A stretch of 64,000 nucleotides of DNA from Streptomyces sp. CC228A (GTDB lineage Bacteria > Actinomycetota > Actinomycetes > Streptomycetales > Streptomycetaceae): positions 806,001-870,000 of the forward strand of contig NZ_JAJPUI010000002.1 of the NCBI RefSeq assembly GCF_021390935.1. The letters are read 5' to 3'. Below are positions 25,692 through 33,191 of this stretch, piece by piece. Within the stretch, counting starts at the first letter, position 1. The number at the start of each line of letters is the position of its first letter. A model generated the notes under the pieces. The model was not told the origin of the DNA. It saw nothing but the letters and a program-made list of their open reading frames with translations, and did no database searches. A program made the translations under genes and the position numbers.

Positions 25692-25734
25692 GTAAGCGCC
25701 CTCACATACCCGCCCGGGTCATTGGTCCTAGCGT
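25692..25734 (+). promoter_or_regulatory. CRP/FNR-type promoter D (upstream of 4-TM protein gene)
   Basis: GTAAGCGCCCTCAC (25692-25705) is followed after 23 nt by TAGCGT (25729-25734). It has one GTGA half-site change (GTAA) but keeps the same spacing as the other sites; the leader to ATG 25777 would be about 37 nt. Confidence 0.65.
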
Positions 25735-25776
25735 CAGAACGAAAACAAGATCCCTCAGCAGGAGAGGGCTCCCCTC

Positions 25777-26265
25777 ATGACAATCACCAAGCAGATCTCG
25801 GAGAGAACCGCCGTCATCCCCCTCCACCACGCGGTGTGGGGTGCGGCGGCCGGCCTGGTCGGCGGCGTCGGGATGGGTATATGGATGTCCGTGTCCACGC
25901 CGATGCCGGACACGTCGATGATCACCATGGTCGCCGGCCTCCTCGGCTCCACCAATGCCTTCGCGGGCTGGCTGATCCACCTGGCCATCGCCACCTTCGC
26001 CGGCACCGGCTTCGGCGTGGTGCTGGGGCCCTACGCCCAGCGCACCGCGCCCGCCGTCGCCCTCGGCCTCGCCTACGGCGCGGTGTGGTGGACGGTCGGC
26101 GCCCTGTGGATCATGCCCGCCAACATGGGCATGCCGGTCTTCGAATGGAACGACGTCACCAGCTCCAGCCTCGGCGCCCACCTCGTCTTCGGGCTGCTCG
26201 CCGGCCTGGCCTTCGCCTCCATCGCGCAGGCGATGGGCAAGCGAACGGGCCCGAACAGGCGATGA
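25777..26265 (+). CDS. Four-helix membrane protein, unknown
   Basis: A 162-residue protein with four hydrophobic helices: AVWGAAAGLVGGVGMGIWMS, WLIHLAIATFAGTGFGVVLG, AVALGLAYGAVWWTVGALW and GAHLVFGLLAGLAFASIAQA. Conserved-looking polar residues in or near the membrane (HHAVWG, WLIH, LGAHLVFG) suggest a binding or channel role. I do not recognise the family. CAGGAGAGGG precedes ATG 25777. Its promoter is the fourth GTGA-N6-TCAC site, linking it to the radical SAM cluster, and the regulator gene follows 188 bp downstream. Confidence 0.75.
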   Translation: MTITKQISERTAVIPLHHAVWGAAAGLVGGVGMGIWMSVSTPMPDTSMITMVAGLLGSTNAFAGWLIHLAIATFAGTGFGVVLGPYAQRTAPAVALGLAYGAVWWTVGALWIMPANMGMPVFEWNDVTSSSLGAHLVFGLLAGLAFASIAQAMGKRTGPNRR

Positions 26266-26453
26266 CGCCACGACCGCCCGAACAGACCGGCGGCCCCGAT
26301 ACGCCGCCGCAGGGCACTGCCCTGCGCGGCAACGTCCCGACCGGCGCTGTGATGTCCTACTGTCTGGCCGAAGGCGCCGACGCGCTGGCCAGCCCGGCAT
26401 GGGGCGCCGCGCCCCCACCCTGGGCACCCGGACGACGCGAGGAGACACACCAC

Positions 26454-27164
26454 ATGACCGACACCGGTCCGGACACCGAACGGACCTGGTGCCTGGCCGA
26501 GGTCGACATCTTCCGCGACCTGTCCGCACAGGAAATGGAGGCCATCGCCGCCGCCGCGCCGATGAAGACCTACTCGGCCGGGGAAATGCTGTACGCCCCG
26601 ACTCAGCCCTGCGAGGTGCTGTTCATCCTCAAGAAGGGACGGGTGCGGATCTTCCGCGTCTCCGCCGACGGCCGCGCCCTGACCACCGCGATCATCACCC
26701 CAGGCACCATCTTCGGCGAGATGGTGCTCCTCGGGCAGCGCATGTACGACAACTACGCCGAAGCCCTCGACGACGCGACGGTGTGCGTCATGAGCCGCAC
26801 CGACGTGCACCGCTTCCTGCTGGCCGACGCCCGTATCTCCGCCCGCATCACCGCGATCCTCGGCCGACGCCTCGCCGACCTCGAACAACGGCTCTCCGAC
26901 AGCGTCTTCAAGTCCGTCGCCCAGCGCATCGCCACGACACTGCTCACTCTGACCACCGCCCAACCCCCGGCCGGACCGCTGCGGCCCGTCGCCCGCCACC
27001 CACAGATCGCCCTCACCCACGAACAGCTCGCCGCCCTCGCCGGCACCTCCCGCGAGACCTGCACCAAGGTCCTGCGCGCCCTGGCCGACCGCGGCCTGAT
27101 CCGCCTCGCACGCGGACGCATCACCGTCCTGGACGCGGCCCGTCTGGAAGACGAAGCCGGATAG
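26454..27164 (+). CDS. CRP/FNR-family transcriptional regulator of the island
   Basis: A 236-residue regulator: a cyclic-nucleotide-binding-like beta barrel (VDIFRDLSAQEMEAIAAAAP, EVLFILKKGRVRIFRVSADG, GTIFGEMVLLGQRMYDNYAE), a long dimer helix (DSVFKSVAQRIATTLLTLT) and a winged helix ALTHEQLAALAGTSRETCTK. The recognition helix SRETCTKVL has the R and E at the positions used by E. coli CRP (SRETVGRIL) to read GTGA half-sites. The barrel lacks the Arg-Ser pair that holds cAMP phosphate, and there is no FNR-type Cys cluster, so the effector is unknown. The GTGA-N6-TCAC promoters at 18941, 20111, 22624 and 25692 are its likely targets. GAGGAG precedes ATG 26454. Confidence 0.88.
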   Translation: MTDTGPDTERTWCLAEVDIFRDLSAQEMEAIAAAAPMKTYSAGEMLYAPTQPCEVLFILKKGRVRIFRVSADGRALTTAIITPGTIFGEMVLLGQRMYDNYAEALDDATVCVMSRTDVHRFLLADARISARITAILGRRLADLEQRLSDSVFKSVAQRIATTLLTLTTAQPPAGPLRPVARHPQIALTHEQLAALAGTSRETCTKVLRALADRGLIRLARGRITVLDAARLEDEAG

Positions 27165-27270
27165 CCAAGCCACGCCCAGTCAGCCGGGGCAGGCCGTCCC
27201 GGTGGCACGGCGAGTACCACCGGGACGGACAACACCGGCATCGCAGAACCACGACGCCAACGGGTCGGTT

Positions 27271-27420
27271 CTACTCCGGCTTCTTCACCATGGTCTTGCC
27301 GCAGCAGCACGTCGGGCTCTGCTGGCCAGTGCACGTGGCTGGAGCCGCCTTGGTCACGGTCAGCTCGCACCCGCAGGCCGCATCCGGGCAGCGGTAGACC
27401 TCGCCCTCACGGAACGGCAT
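27271..27420 (-). CDS. 49-residue Cys-rich metal-binding protein
   Basis: Small protein starting at ATG 27420 (MPFREGEVYRCPDAACGCEL) with AGAGAGGTGA upstream. It contains seven cysteines in YRCPDAACGCEL, ATCTGQ and PTCCCGKTM. The layout (YxC near the start, CGCE, then xCCCGKxM) resembles the small iron or zinc domain of desulforedoxin-like proteins or bacterial metallothioneins; it probably binds a divalent metal. It is transcribed from a MerR-type promoter divergent from the metal-sensing MerR gene at 27519, which fits a metal-induced sequestering protein. Confidence 0.72.
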   Translation of the reverse strand: MPFREGEVYRCPDAACGCELTVTKAAPATCTGQQSPTCCCGKTMVKKPE

Positions 27421-27462
27421 GGTGATCACCTCTCTCACAGCGCCCTCATCCGTACACCCCCG

Positions 27463-27494
27463 ACGCTAGAACCCGGCCCCGGGGTGAAGGTCAA
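27463..27494 (-). promoter_or_regulatory. MerR-type promoter with 20-bp spacer
   Basis: On the minus strand TTGACC (27494-27489) and TAGCGT (27468-27463) are separated by 20 nt instead of the usual 17-18. Such a long spacer is the hallmark of promoters twisted into activity by metal-bound MerR proteins. It drives the Cys-rich mini-protein; the regulator gene starts 25 bp away on the other side. Confidence 0.72.
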
Positions 27495-27518
27495 GAATGG
27501 AGGCGAGGAGGCACGAGC

Positions 27519-27926
27519 ATGGCGCTACCAGGATTCACGATCGGGCAAGCCGCGAAGGCCGCCGGGGTCACGCGCAAGGCGGTGCGGGTGTACGAGGCCA
27601 GGAGCCTGCTGCCCGCCGCCGAGCGGACCACGGCCGGCTACCGGCTCTACGACCAGCGCCACGTCGAACTGCTGACCTTCATCCGCAGAGCCCGCGCCCT
27701 GGGCCTGCGCCTGGACGACATCCGCGACATCCTCGCCGCCCGCGACGGCGGCACCTCACCGTGCGCCGCCGTGCGCAGTCTGCTCGACGACCGGATCGCC
27801 GAGCTCGACACCACCGTCGCCGAGCTGCTCGCTCTGCGCCAGACGCTCATCGAAACCCGGCAACGAGCCGACGACCGCACCGGCGACGAATCCACCGGCG
27901 TCTGCGGGATCATCGAGGACGCGTAG
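27519..27926 (+). CDS. Metal-sensing MerR-family regulator
   Basis: MerR-type protein of 135 residues: HTH TIGQAAKAAGVTRKAVRVYE, wing ARSLLPAAERTTAGYRLYDQ, then FIRRARALGLRLDDIRDILA and the dimer helix. Metal-site cysteines are present at the expected places: GGTSPCAAVRSLL at the start of the dimer helix and GVCGIIEDA at the C-terminus, a layout close to the CueR/ZntR/CadR sensors. Cu(I) sensors need two Cys in the last loop while Zn/Cd/Pb sensors use the helix Cys as well, so a divalent ion is favoured. It should activate the divergent promoter of the Cys-rich mini-protein. Confidence 0.85.
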   Translation: MALPGFTIGQAAKAAGVTRKAVRVYEARSLLPAAERTTAGYRLYDQRHVELLTFIRRARALGLRLDDIRDILAARDGGTSPCAAVRSLLDDRIAELDTTVAELLALRQTLIETRQRADDRTGDESTGVCGIIEDA

Positions 27927-28049
27927 CCCCGGCTTCGCTACGTCACGGGTGCCCTGCCGCGGGGGCGGTGGGTCGGTCGGTGCGAGGTGCACGGGAACCC
28001 ACGCCGACTGTGCCTGACGAGGCTGCGGCCAGGCGCAGGGCGCCGAGTG

Positions 28050-29252
28050 TCAGGCAACCGGCCAGCCGAGTACCGCGGCGCCGATGCCCGCTGCTCCGGC
28101 GGCAAGGAGTGCGCTGACGACGCCCCGGCGGGCGGCGAGGTGCCAGAGGGCGGCTGCGGCGAGAACCGCGTACTGCCATCAGCAGGAGTGTTGCAGGGCG
28201 AGTGCGAGGGGGATGGCGAAACCGGTGATCGCGCCGATGACGGCCGGTCCGGCTCCGGTGAGGAACGCCTGCACCCCGGCGTTGGCGCGCAGGGCGTCGA
28301 AGCGGGGGCCTCCGAGGATGACGAACAGGAACGAGGGGGCGAACGCGACGGCGGCGGCGAGCAGTCCGCCGGGGATTCCGGCCGCGGCGTAGCCGACGAC
28401 GGCGACGGTCTGGACGACGGGGCCGGGGGTGATCTGGCCGAGTGCGACCGCGTTGAGGAACTGGCTGTCGGCCATCCAGTGGTATGTGTGGACGGCGTCG
28501 GCCTGCATCAGTGGGATGATGACGAACCCGCCGCTGTACGACAGCGCACCGACCTTGAATGCCACCCACGCCAGTGCCAGCAGGCCGGTGGCTGCGGGCG
28601 CGGCCGTCGCGAGCGGCAGCGGCCACATCGAGTGGCGCCTGGGGACCTTGGCGCTCTCGCGGGTGCGGATGGCGACCTCCAGGAGCCCACAGGCGATGAG
28701 GATCAGGACCATCCACGGACCGACGAGCACTGCCGCCGTGCCTCCTGCCAGGAAGTAGCCGGCCCAACGGGCTCGTGCGGCCCGGGTGGTGCCGGCGCGT
28801 TTCCAGCTCGCGGGTATCAGCGCCGTCGCCGCTTGGACGGCGACCGCCGCGACCGCGGCCCCGGCACCCGCTGCGGCGCCGAGCACCCACAAGGGTGGGC
28901 TGCCGGCCAGGAACAGCGCGGCCAGGGCGAGGATCATGACCAGGCCGGGCACGATGAACGCGGCTCCGCCGAGCAGCGCTCCGGGGATGCCGCGCAGCCG
29001 CCAGGCGGTGAAGATCGCCAACTGGGTCGAGGCCGGTCCGGGCAGAAGGTTCGTGGCCGCGATGCCGTCCTCGAACTCCGCTGCCGTGATCCACCCCCGC
29101 CGCTCCACGCACAACTGCCGTAGCAGAGCGATGTGGGTGGGTGGACCACCGAACCCGATCGAGCCGATCCGGCCCCACTCCCGGACGATCGTCCCCAGCC
29201 CGACCCGCTGCCCAGCGGGCTCGTCCGTTCCGCCCACCGGGGCTCCATTCAT
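28050..29252 (-). pseudogene. chrA: Chromate transporter ChrA with an in-frame TGA
   Basis: ChrA-type transporter (CHR family) whose two homologous halves are visible: SIGFGGPPTHIALLRQLCVE, LPGPASTQLAIFTAW in the first, and LSYSGGFVIIPLMQAD, LGQITPGPVVQTVAVVGYAA in the second. The reading is interrupted by TGA at 28179-28181, after ALQHSC. In the same frame it continues with WQYAVLAAAALWHLAARRGV to a second stop at 28050-28052, giving the normal C-terminal helices and a normal length of about 400 residues. So a single nonsense change removes the last 43 residues, perhaps leaving a truncated product of 357 residues. It is the last gene of the arsC-trxB-trxA operon. Confidence 0.85.
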
Positions 29253-29319
29253 GTGTCGGTCTGCCGGTTCGCGCCGCGACCCTACCCACCCGAGGCGGAC
29301 CCGGCGTGGCCGGGGCCGC

Positions 29320-29649
29320 CTACGGCAGGTGCTCGGCGAGGTCGGCCCAGAGCGCGGCCTTGGGCTTGGCGCCGGTGATGGTGTGGACAATCTGTCCGCT
29401 CTTGAAGAGGTGCAGGGTGGGCAGGGACAGCACCCCGTACTTGAGGGTGGTCTCCGGGTTGGCGTCGGCGTCGAGCTTCGCGATGGTGATCTTGTCGGCG
29501 TTCTCGGTGGCGATCTGGTCGAGGACGGGGGCGATCTGGCGGCAGGGTCCGCACCAGGCGGCCCAGAAGTCGACCAGGACGGGCTTGTCGCTGGCGAGGA
29601 CGGTTTGGGCAAAGGTCTCGTCGGTGACGGTGATGGTGGTGCCGGCCAT
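29320..29649 (-). CDS. trxA: Thioredoxin
   Basis: Standard thioredoxin of 109 residues with the active site FWAAWCGPCRQIAPVLDQIA (Cys about 33 and 36) and the cis-Pro loop SLPTLHLFKSG. It reduces disulfides in the cytoplasm, taking electrons from the thioredoxin reductase encoded directly upstream. Placed in an operon with two arsenate reductases, it is most likely the dedicated electron donor for arsenate reduction. ATG 29649 is 76 bp after the trxB stop. Nothing is unusual in the sequence. Confidence 0.95.
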   Translation of the reverse strand: MAGTTITVTDETFAQTVLASDKPVLVDFWAAWCGPCRQIAPVLDQIATENADKITIAKLDADANPETTLKYGVLSLPTLHLFKSGQIVHTITGAKPKAALWADLAEHLP

Positions 29650-29725
29650 AAGTGGCTCCGGTGTCGAGGCGTCCCCGGGCACGGATGCGCCCGGGGACGA
29701 CGGGGAAGCGGATAGGGGTGTCGCG

Positions 29726-30727
29726 TCAGGCGACGGGTTCGAGCTCGGGGGTGTCCTCGCCGAGACCGGCGGCCTCGTCGGCGAGGGCGGCGAGAAATCG
29801 CTCGGCGTCGAGCGCGGCCTGGCAGCCGGAGCCAGCAGCGGTGATGGCCTGGCGGTAGGTGTGGTCGACGACGTCGCCCGCGCCGAAGACGCCCGGCAGG
29901 TTGGTGCGGGTGGAGGGCGAGTCGACCTTGAGGTAGCCCTCGTGATCGAGGTCGAGCTGGCCCGTGAACAGTTCGGTGCGCGGGTCGTGGCCGATCGCGA
30001 TGAACACACCAGAGGCGGCCAGTTCGCGCTCCTCGCCGGTGGCGGTGTCGCGCAGGGTGACGCCGGAGACGAGCTTGTCGCCGTGGATGGCGGCGATCTC
30101 GCTGTTCCAGGCGAAGGTGATCTTCGGGTCGGCGAACGCCCGGTTCTGCATCGCCTTCGACGCGCGCAGGGTGTCGCGGCGGTGAACGACGGTCACGGAG
30201 TTCGCGAACCGGGTGAGGAAGGTGGCCTCCTCGAGGGCGGTGTCGCCCCCGCCGACCACGATCACGTCCTTGCCGCGGAAGAAGAAGCCGTCGCAGGTGG
30301 CGCACCAGGACACGCCGCGGCCGGAGAGTTCGTCCTCTCGCGGGATGCCGAGCTTGCGGTAGCCGGAGCCGGTCGCCACGATCACGGTCTTGGCGCGGTG
30401 GACGGTGCCCTCGGAGTCGGTCAGCAGCTTGATCTCGCCGGTGAGGTCGACGGAGACAATGTCGTCGTCGACCATCTCGGCACCGAACTTCTCGGCCTGG
30501 GCCCGCATGTTCGTCATCAGGTCCGGGCCGTCGATGCCGTTCGGGAAGCCGGGGAAGTTCTCGACCTCGGTGGTGGTGGTCAGTGAGCCGCCGACGAAGA
30601 TGGAGCTGCCGAACAGCAGGGGCTTGAGCTGGGCGCGGGCGGTGTAGAGGGCGGCGGTGTAGCCGGCGGGGCCGGAGCCTATGATGACGACCTCGCGCAC
30701 CCCGTCGGCACTTCTGTTGTCGCTCAT
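29726..30727 (-). CDS. trxB: Thioredoxin reductase
   Basis: A 333-residue NADPH-dependent flavoprotein. FAD motif VVIIGSGPAGYTAALYTARA, active-site CATC in GVSWCATCDGFFFRGKDVIV, NADPH motif VVGGGDTALEEATFL and the second FAD block GVFGAGDVVDHTYRQAITAA are all present. It regenerates reduced thioredoxin from the gene immediately downstream. It starts 8 bp after the upstream arsC stop, as part of the operon arsC-arsC-trxB-trxA-chrA. This is a plasmid- or island-type second copy; Streptomyces normally carry a chromosomal trxB near oriC. Confidence 0.95.
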   Translation of the reverse strand: MSDNRSADGVREVVIIGSGPAGYTAALYTARAQLKPLLFGSSIFVGGSLTTTTEVENFPGFPNGIDGPDLMTNMRAQAEKFGAEMVDDDIVSVDLTGEIKLLTDSEGTVHRAKTVIVATGSGYRKLGIPREDELSGRGVSWCATCDGFFFRGKDVIVVGGGDTALEEATFLTRFANSVTVVHRRDTLRASKAMQNRAFADPKITFAWNSEIAAIHGDKLVSGVTLRDTATGEERELAASGVFIAIGHDPRTELFTGQLDLDHEGYLKVDSPSTRTNLPGVFGAGDVVDHTYRQAITAAGSGCQAALDAERFLAALADEAAGLGEDTPELEPVA

Positions 30728-30735
30728 GAAGATGC

Positions 30736-31167
30736 TCAGCTCTCCTGGCTCTGGGCGGCCTTGGTGTCGATCTCGGCGATGAGGCCCTCAATGAGGCCCT
30801 TGATCTCGTCACGGATCGGGCGGACGGCCTCGACGCCCTGGCCGGCCGGGTCGTCCAACTTCCAGTCGAGGTACTTCTTGCCGGGGAAGTACGGGCAGGC
30901 GTCGCCGCAGCCCATCGTGATCACGTAGTCGGACGCCTGGACGGCCTCGGTGGTGAGGATCTTCGGCTTCTGGTCGGAGATGTCGATACCGAGCTCGGCC
31001 ATCGCGGCGACCGCGGAGGGGTTGACCTGGTCACCCGGCATGGAACCGGCCGAGCGGACCTCGACGCGGTCGCCCGCGAGGTGGGTCAGGAACCCGGCGG
31101 CCATCTGGGAGCGGCCGGCGTTGTGGATGCAGACGAACAGCACGGAGGCGAGCGGCGCGGTGGTCAT
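30736..31167 (-). CDS. arsC: Arsenate reductase, low-molecular-weight PTPase fold, thioredoxin-coupled
   Basis: A 143-residue ArsC of the Staphylococcus/Bacillus class: P-loop VLFVCIHNAGRSQMAAGFL (CX5R nucleophile), then the redox cysteine pair region TMGCGDACPYFPGKKYLDW with two further cysteines. Reduction of As(V) to As(III) passes through a Cys cascade and is reset by thioredoxin, encoded in the same operon. The normal length and intact motif suggest activity. It lies between the longer ArsC-like gene and trxB. Confidence 0.93.
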   Translation of the reverse strand: MTTAPLASVLFVCIHNAGRSQMAAGFLTHLAGDRVEVRSAGSMPGDQVNPSAVAAMAELGIDISDQKPKILTTEAVQASDYVITMGCGDACPYFPGKKYLDWKLDDPAGQGVEAVRPIRDEIKGLIEGLIAEIDTKAAQSQES

Positions 31168-31227
31168 CGGTAGGGGTGTCCTTCGTTGTGCGGTGGTGCG
31201 GGCGCGGTGCGGGGTGGGCCCAGGGGT

Positions 31228-31869
31228 CTACTTCGGGGCTTCAGTGAGGTCGGCGAGGAGGGCCTGGACGCGAGAGCCGATCTGGTCGCGGATCGCGCGC
31301 ACGCGCTCGATCGGGGCGCCGTCCGGGTCAGGGACGGGCCAGTCCAGGTAGCGGCGCCCGGCCGGGATCGGGCAGGCGTCGCCGCAGCCCATGGTGACCA
31401 CCACGTCGGCGGCGGCCACCACCTCCTCGGTCAGCGGCTTGGGGAACACGTCGTCGGCGAGCGGCACACCGGCCTCGGCGAGCACCTCGGCGATGTGAGC
31501 GTCCAGGTCGGCGGCCGGCTGGGTGCCGGCCGAGGAGACCTGGACGGTTCCCTGGGCGAGATGGCTGAGGATGGCGGCGGCGAGCTGGGAGCGTCCGGCG
31601 TTGCCTGAGCACACGAACAGCACCCGCGGCACCGCCACGGCCGCCTCGGCATGGGTGTGGGCGAGCGCGGCGAGGCGCTCGTCCGCAAGGCGTTCGGCCA
31701 GCACGATCAGGTGCGATCGGACGGTGGCCTGCTCGGCGAGGAGCCGGTAGGAGTCGGCGAGCAGCTTGAGGACGGTCTCCGGTGCGAAGGTCCCGTCGTA
31801 GCGGCTGGCCAGGTGCGCGGCGCCAGCCAGGAGCCGGTCGTCCGGCACGGGCGGCGTGGAGTCGGTCAT
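31228..31869 (-). CDS. Arsenate reductase with N-terminal helical domain (mycothiol/thioredoxin type)
   Basis: A 213-residue protein: an N-terminal helical bundle of about 80 residues (LLAGAAHLASRYDGTFAPET, LLADSYRLLAEQATVRSHLI, with basic residues) joined to an LMW-PTPase arsenate reductase domain (VLFVCSGNAGRSQLAAAILS; TMGCGDACPIPAGRRYLDW). The N-terminal bundle resembles the three-helix domain of actinobacterial ArsC proteins. Corynebacterial relatives can use mycothiol and mycoredoxin; the CGDAC pair also allows a thioredoxin route. It is the first gene of the operon and is divergent from arsR with a 118-bp gap, so two kinds of arsenate reductase are co-expressed. Confidence 0.88.
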   Translation of the reverse strand: MTDSTPPVPDDRLLAGAAHLASRYDGTFAPETVLKLLADSYRLLAEQATVRSHLIVLAERLADERLAALAHTHAEAAVAVPRVLFVCSGNAGRSQLAAAILSHLAQGTVQVSSAGTQPAADLDAHIAEVLAEAGVPLADDVFPKPLTEEVVAAADVVVTMGCGDACPIPAGRRYLDWPVPDPDGAPIERVRAIRDQIGSRVQALLADLTEAPK

Positions 31870-31980
31870 CGCAGGGTCCAGCCCATCGAGGCAGCAGGAT
31901 GTGGATGCGGGGAATCGCAGGTGAACCCCGGTCGCGGCCGGGCAAGGGGCTCGCCAGGAGGCCTCACACCGGGTAACGTA

Positions 31981-31994
31981 TCACCCCATGGTGA
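31981..31994. promoter_or_regulatory. Candidate ArsR operator over the arsR start codon
   Basis: TCACCCCATGGTGA is an inverted repeat (TCACC/GGTGA) whose centre contains the ATG of arsR at 31988. The preceding CGGGTAACGTA could hold the -10, implying a leaderless, self-repressed arsR mRNA. Confidence 0.45.
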
Positions 31995-32293
31995 CGTCAG
32001 TCGACAGTGATGTATTGAAGGTCTTGGCCGACCCGCTGCGGATGCAGATCGTCCAGCTTCTCGCCCGCGAGGCGCTGTGCACGACCCACCTCGTGGAGGA
32101 GACCGGCGCCAGACAGACCAACCTGTCGAACCACCTCAAGACCTTGAGGGACGCCGGCCTCGTGGACGCCGAGCCCTGCGGGCGCTTCACCTACTACTCG
32201 CTCCGCCCCGAGGCCATCGATGCCTTGGCCGCGGACCTTGCCGGGCTGGCCGCCACCGCCCGCGCGGCAGCAGGCCGCAAACGCTCCTGCTGA
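31988..32293 (+). CDS. arsR: ArsR-family arsenic repressor
   Basis: Winged-helix repressor of 101 residues: LKVLADPLRMQIVQLLAREA, then LCTTHLVEETGARQTNLSNH in the DNA-binding part and a wing EPCGRFTYYSL. Candidate As(III) ligands are the Cys in ALCTTHL, the Cys in AEPCGRF and the C-terminal KRSC. It should repress itself, the downstream aquaporin and arsO, and probably the divergent arsC operon, with release on arsenite. The ATG lies inside an inverted repeat that may be the operator. Confidence 0.9.
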   Translation: MVTSVDSDVLKVLADPLRMQIVQLLAREALCTTHLVEETGARQTNLSNHLKTLRDAGLVDAEPCGRFTYYSLRPEAIDALAADLAGLAATARAAAGRKRSC

Positions 32294-32350
32294 CCCCCAC
32301 CACCACAGCCCCCACTGGCGGCCCTGCCCCGCCCTGCACCAGGAGTGTCC

Positions 32351-33124
32351 TTGAGCGCCATAGACGAGGCGAGATCCGAGACTGTCCCCGTGAACCTCGC
32401 CAGCCAGACCGAGGAGCCGCTGGCGGTCGAGCCGCCCGCGGTGCCGCTGCTGAACCGGGTCGCGGCCGAGCTGGTCGGCACCGCCGCGCTCGTCGCGGTC
32501 GTGGTCGGCTCCGGCATCCAGGCCACCGAGCTGACCAAGGACGTGGGCTTGCAGCTGCTCGCCAACTCCCTGGCCACAGTGTTCGGCCTCGGCGTCCTGA
32601 TCCTGCTGCTCGGCCCGGTCTCCGGCGCGCACTTCAACCCAGTCGTCACCCTCGCCGAGTGGTGGTCCGGCCGCAACGACCCCCAGGGCCTGACCGTACG
32701 GGAGGTCGCCGCCTACATCCCGGCGCAGATCGCCGGGGCGATCGGCGGCGCGGTGCTCGCCGACGCGATATTCGGTAAAGCCCTCGTGGAGTGGTCCACG
32801 CACGACCGTTCGGCCGGGCACCTGCTGCTGGGCGAGGTCGTCGCCACTGCCGGACTGATCCTGCTGATCTTCGGCCTGGGCAAGAGCGACCTCCTGCGGT
32901 TCGCCCCCGTCGCGGTCGCCTCCTACATCGGCGCCGCCTACTGGTTCACCTCCTCCACCTCCTTCGCCAACCCCGCGGTGTCGATCGGCCGAGCGTTCAC
33001 CGACACCTTCGCCGGCATCGCCCCCGCCTCGCTGCCCGGCTTCATCGGCATGCAGCTGGTCGGCGGCGTGGTCGGCCTGGCCCTGGTCGCACTGATCTTC
33101 ACCCATCGCACCGGCCGCAAGTAG
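32351..33124 (+). CDS. Aquaporin-family channel (MIP), probable arsenite channel
   Basis: MIP protein of about 257 residues with six transmembrane helices and both half-helix motifs: HFNPVVTLAEWW in the first half and SFANPAVSIGRAF in the second. The gene follows arsR by 57 bp and precedes arsO. No ArsB or Acr3 pump is present in the island, so, as with AqpS in Sinorhizobium meliloti ars operons, arsenite made by ArsC may leave passively through this channel. TTG 32351 is preferred as start because AGGAG ends 5 nt upstream; a GTG at 32345 overlaps the ribosome binding site. Confidence 0.88.
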   Translation: MSAIDEARSETVPVNLASQTEEPLAVEPPAVPLLNRVAAELVGTAALVAVVVGSGIQATELTKDVGLQLLANSLATVFGLGVLILLLGPVSGAHFNPVVTLAEWWSGRNDPQGLTVREVAAYIPAQIAGAIGGAVLADAIFGKALVEWSTHDRSAGHLLLGEVVATAGLILLIFGLGKSDLLRFAPVAVASYIGAAYWFTSSTSFANPAVSIGRAFTDTFAGIAPASLPGFIGMQLVGGVVGLALVALIFTHRTGRK

Positions 33125-33191
33125 CCGCCCCGGCCGCCACACCCCGCGCCAGCGGTGGCGGCGGCCTTCGACCGTGTCCCCGGAGGCAGCG

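Noticed and set aside
28179..28181. Selenocysteine or programmed readthrough at the ChrA TGA
   Set aside because: No SECIS-like hairpin seen directly after it, the position is at the start of a membrane helix where relatives need no Cys, and no Sec genes are nearby. A nonsense mutation or sequencing error is simpler.
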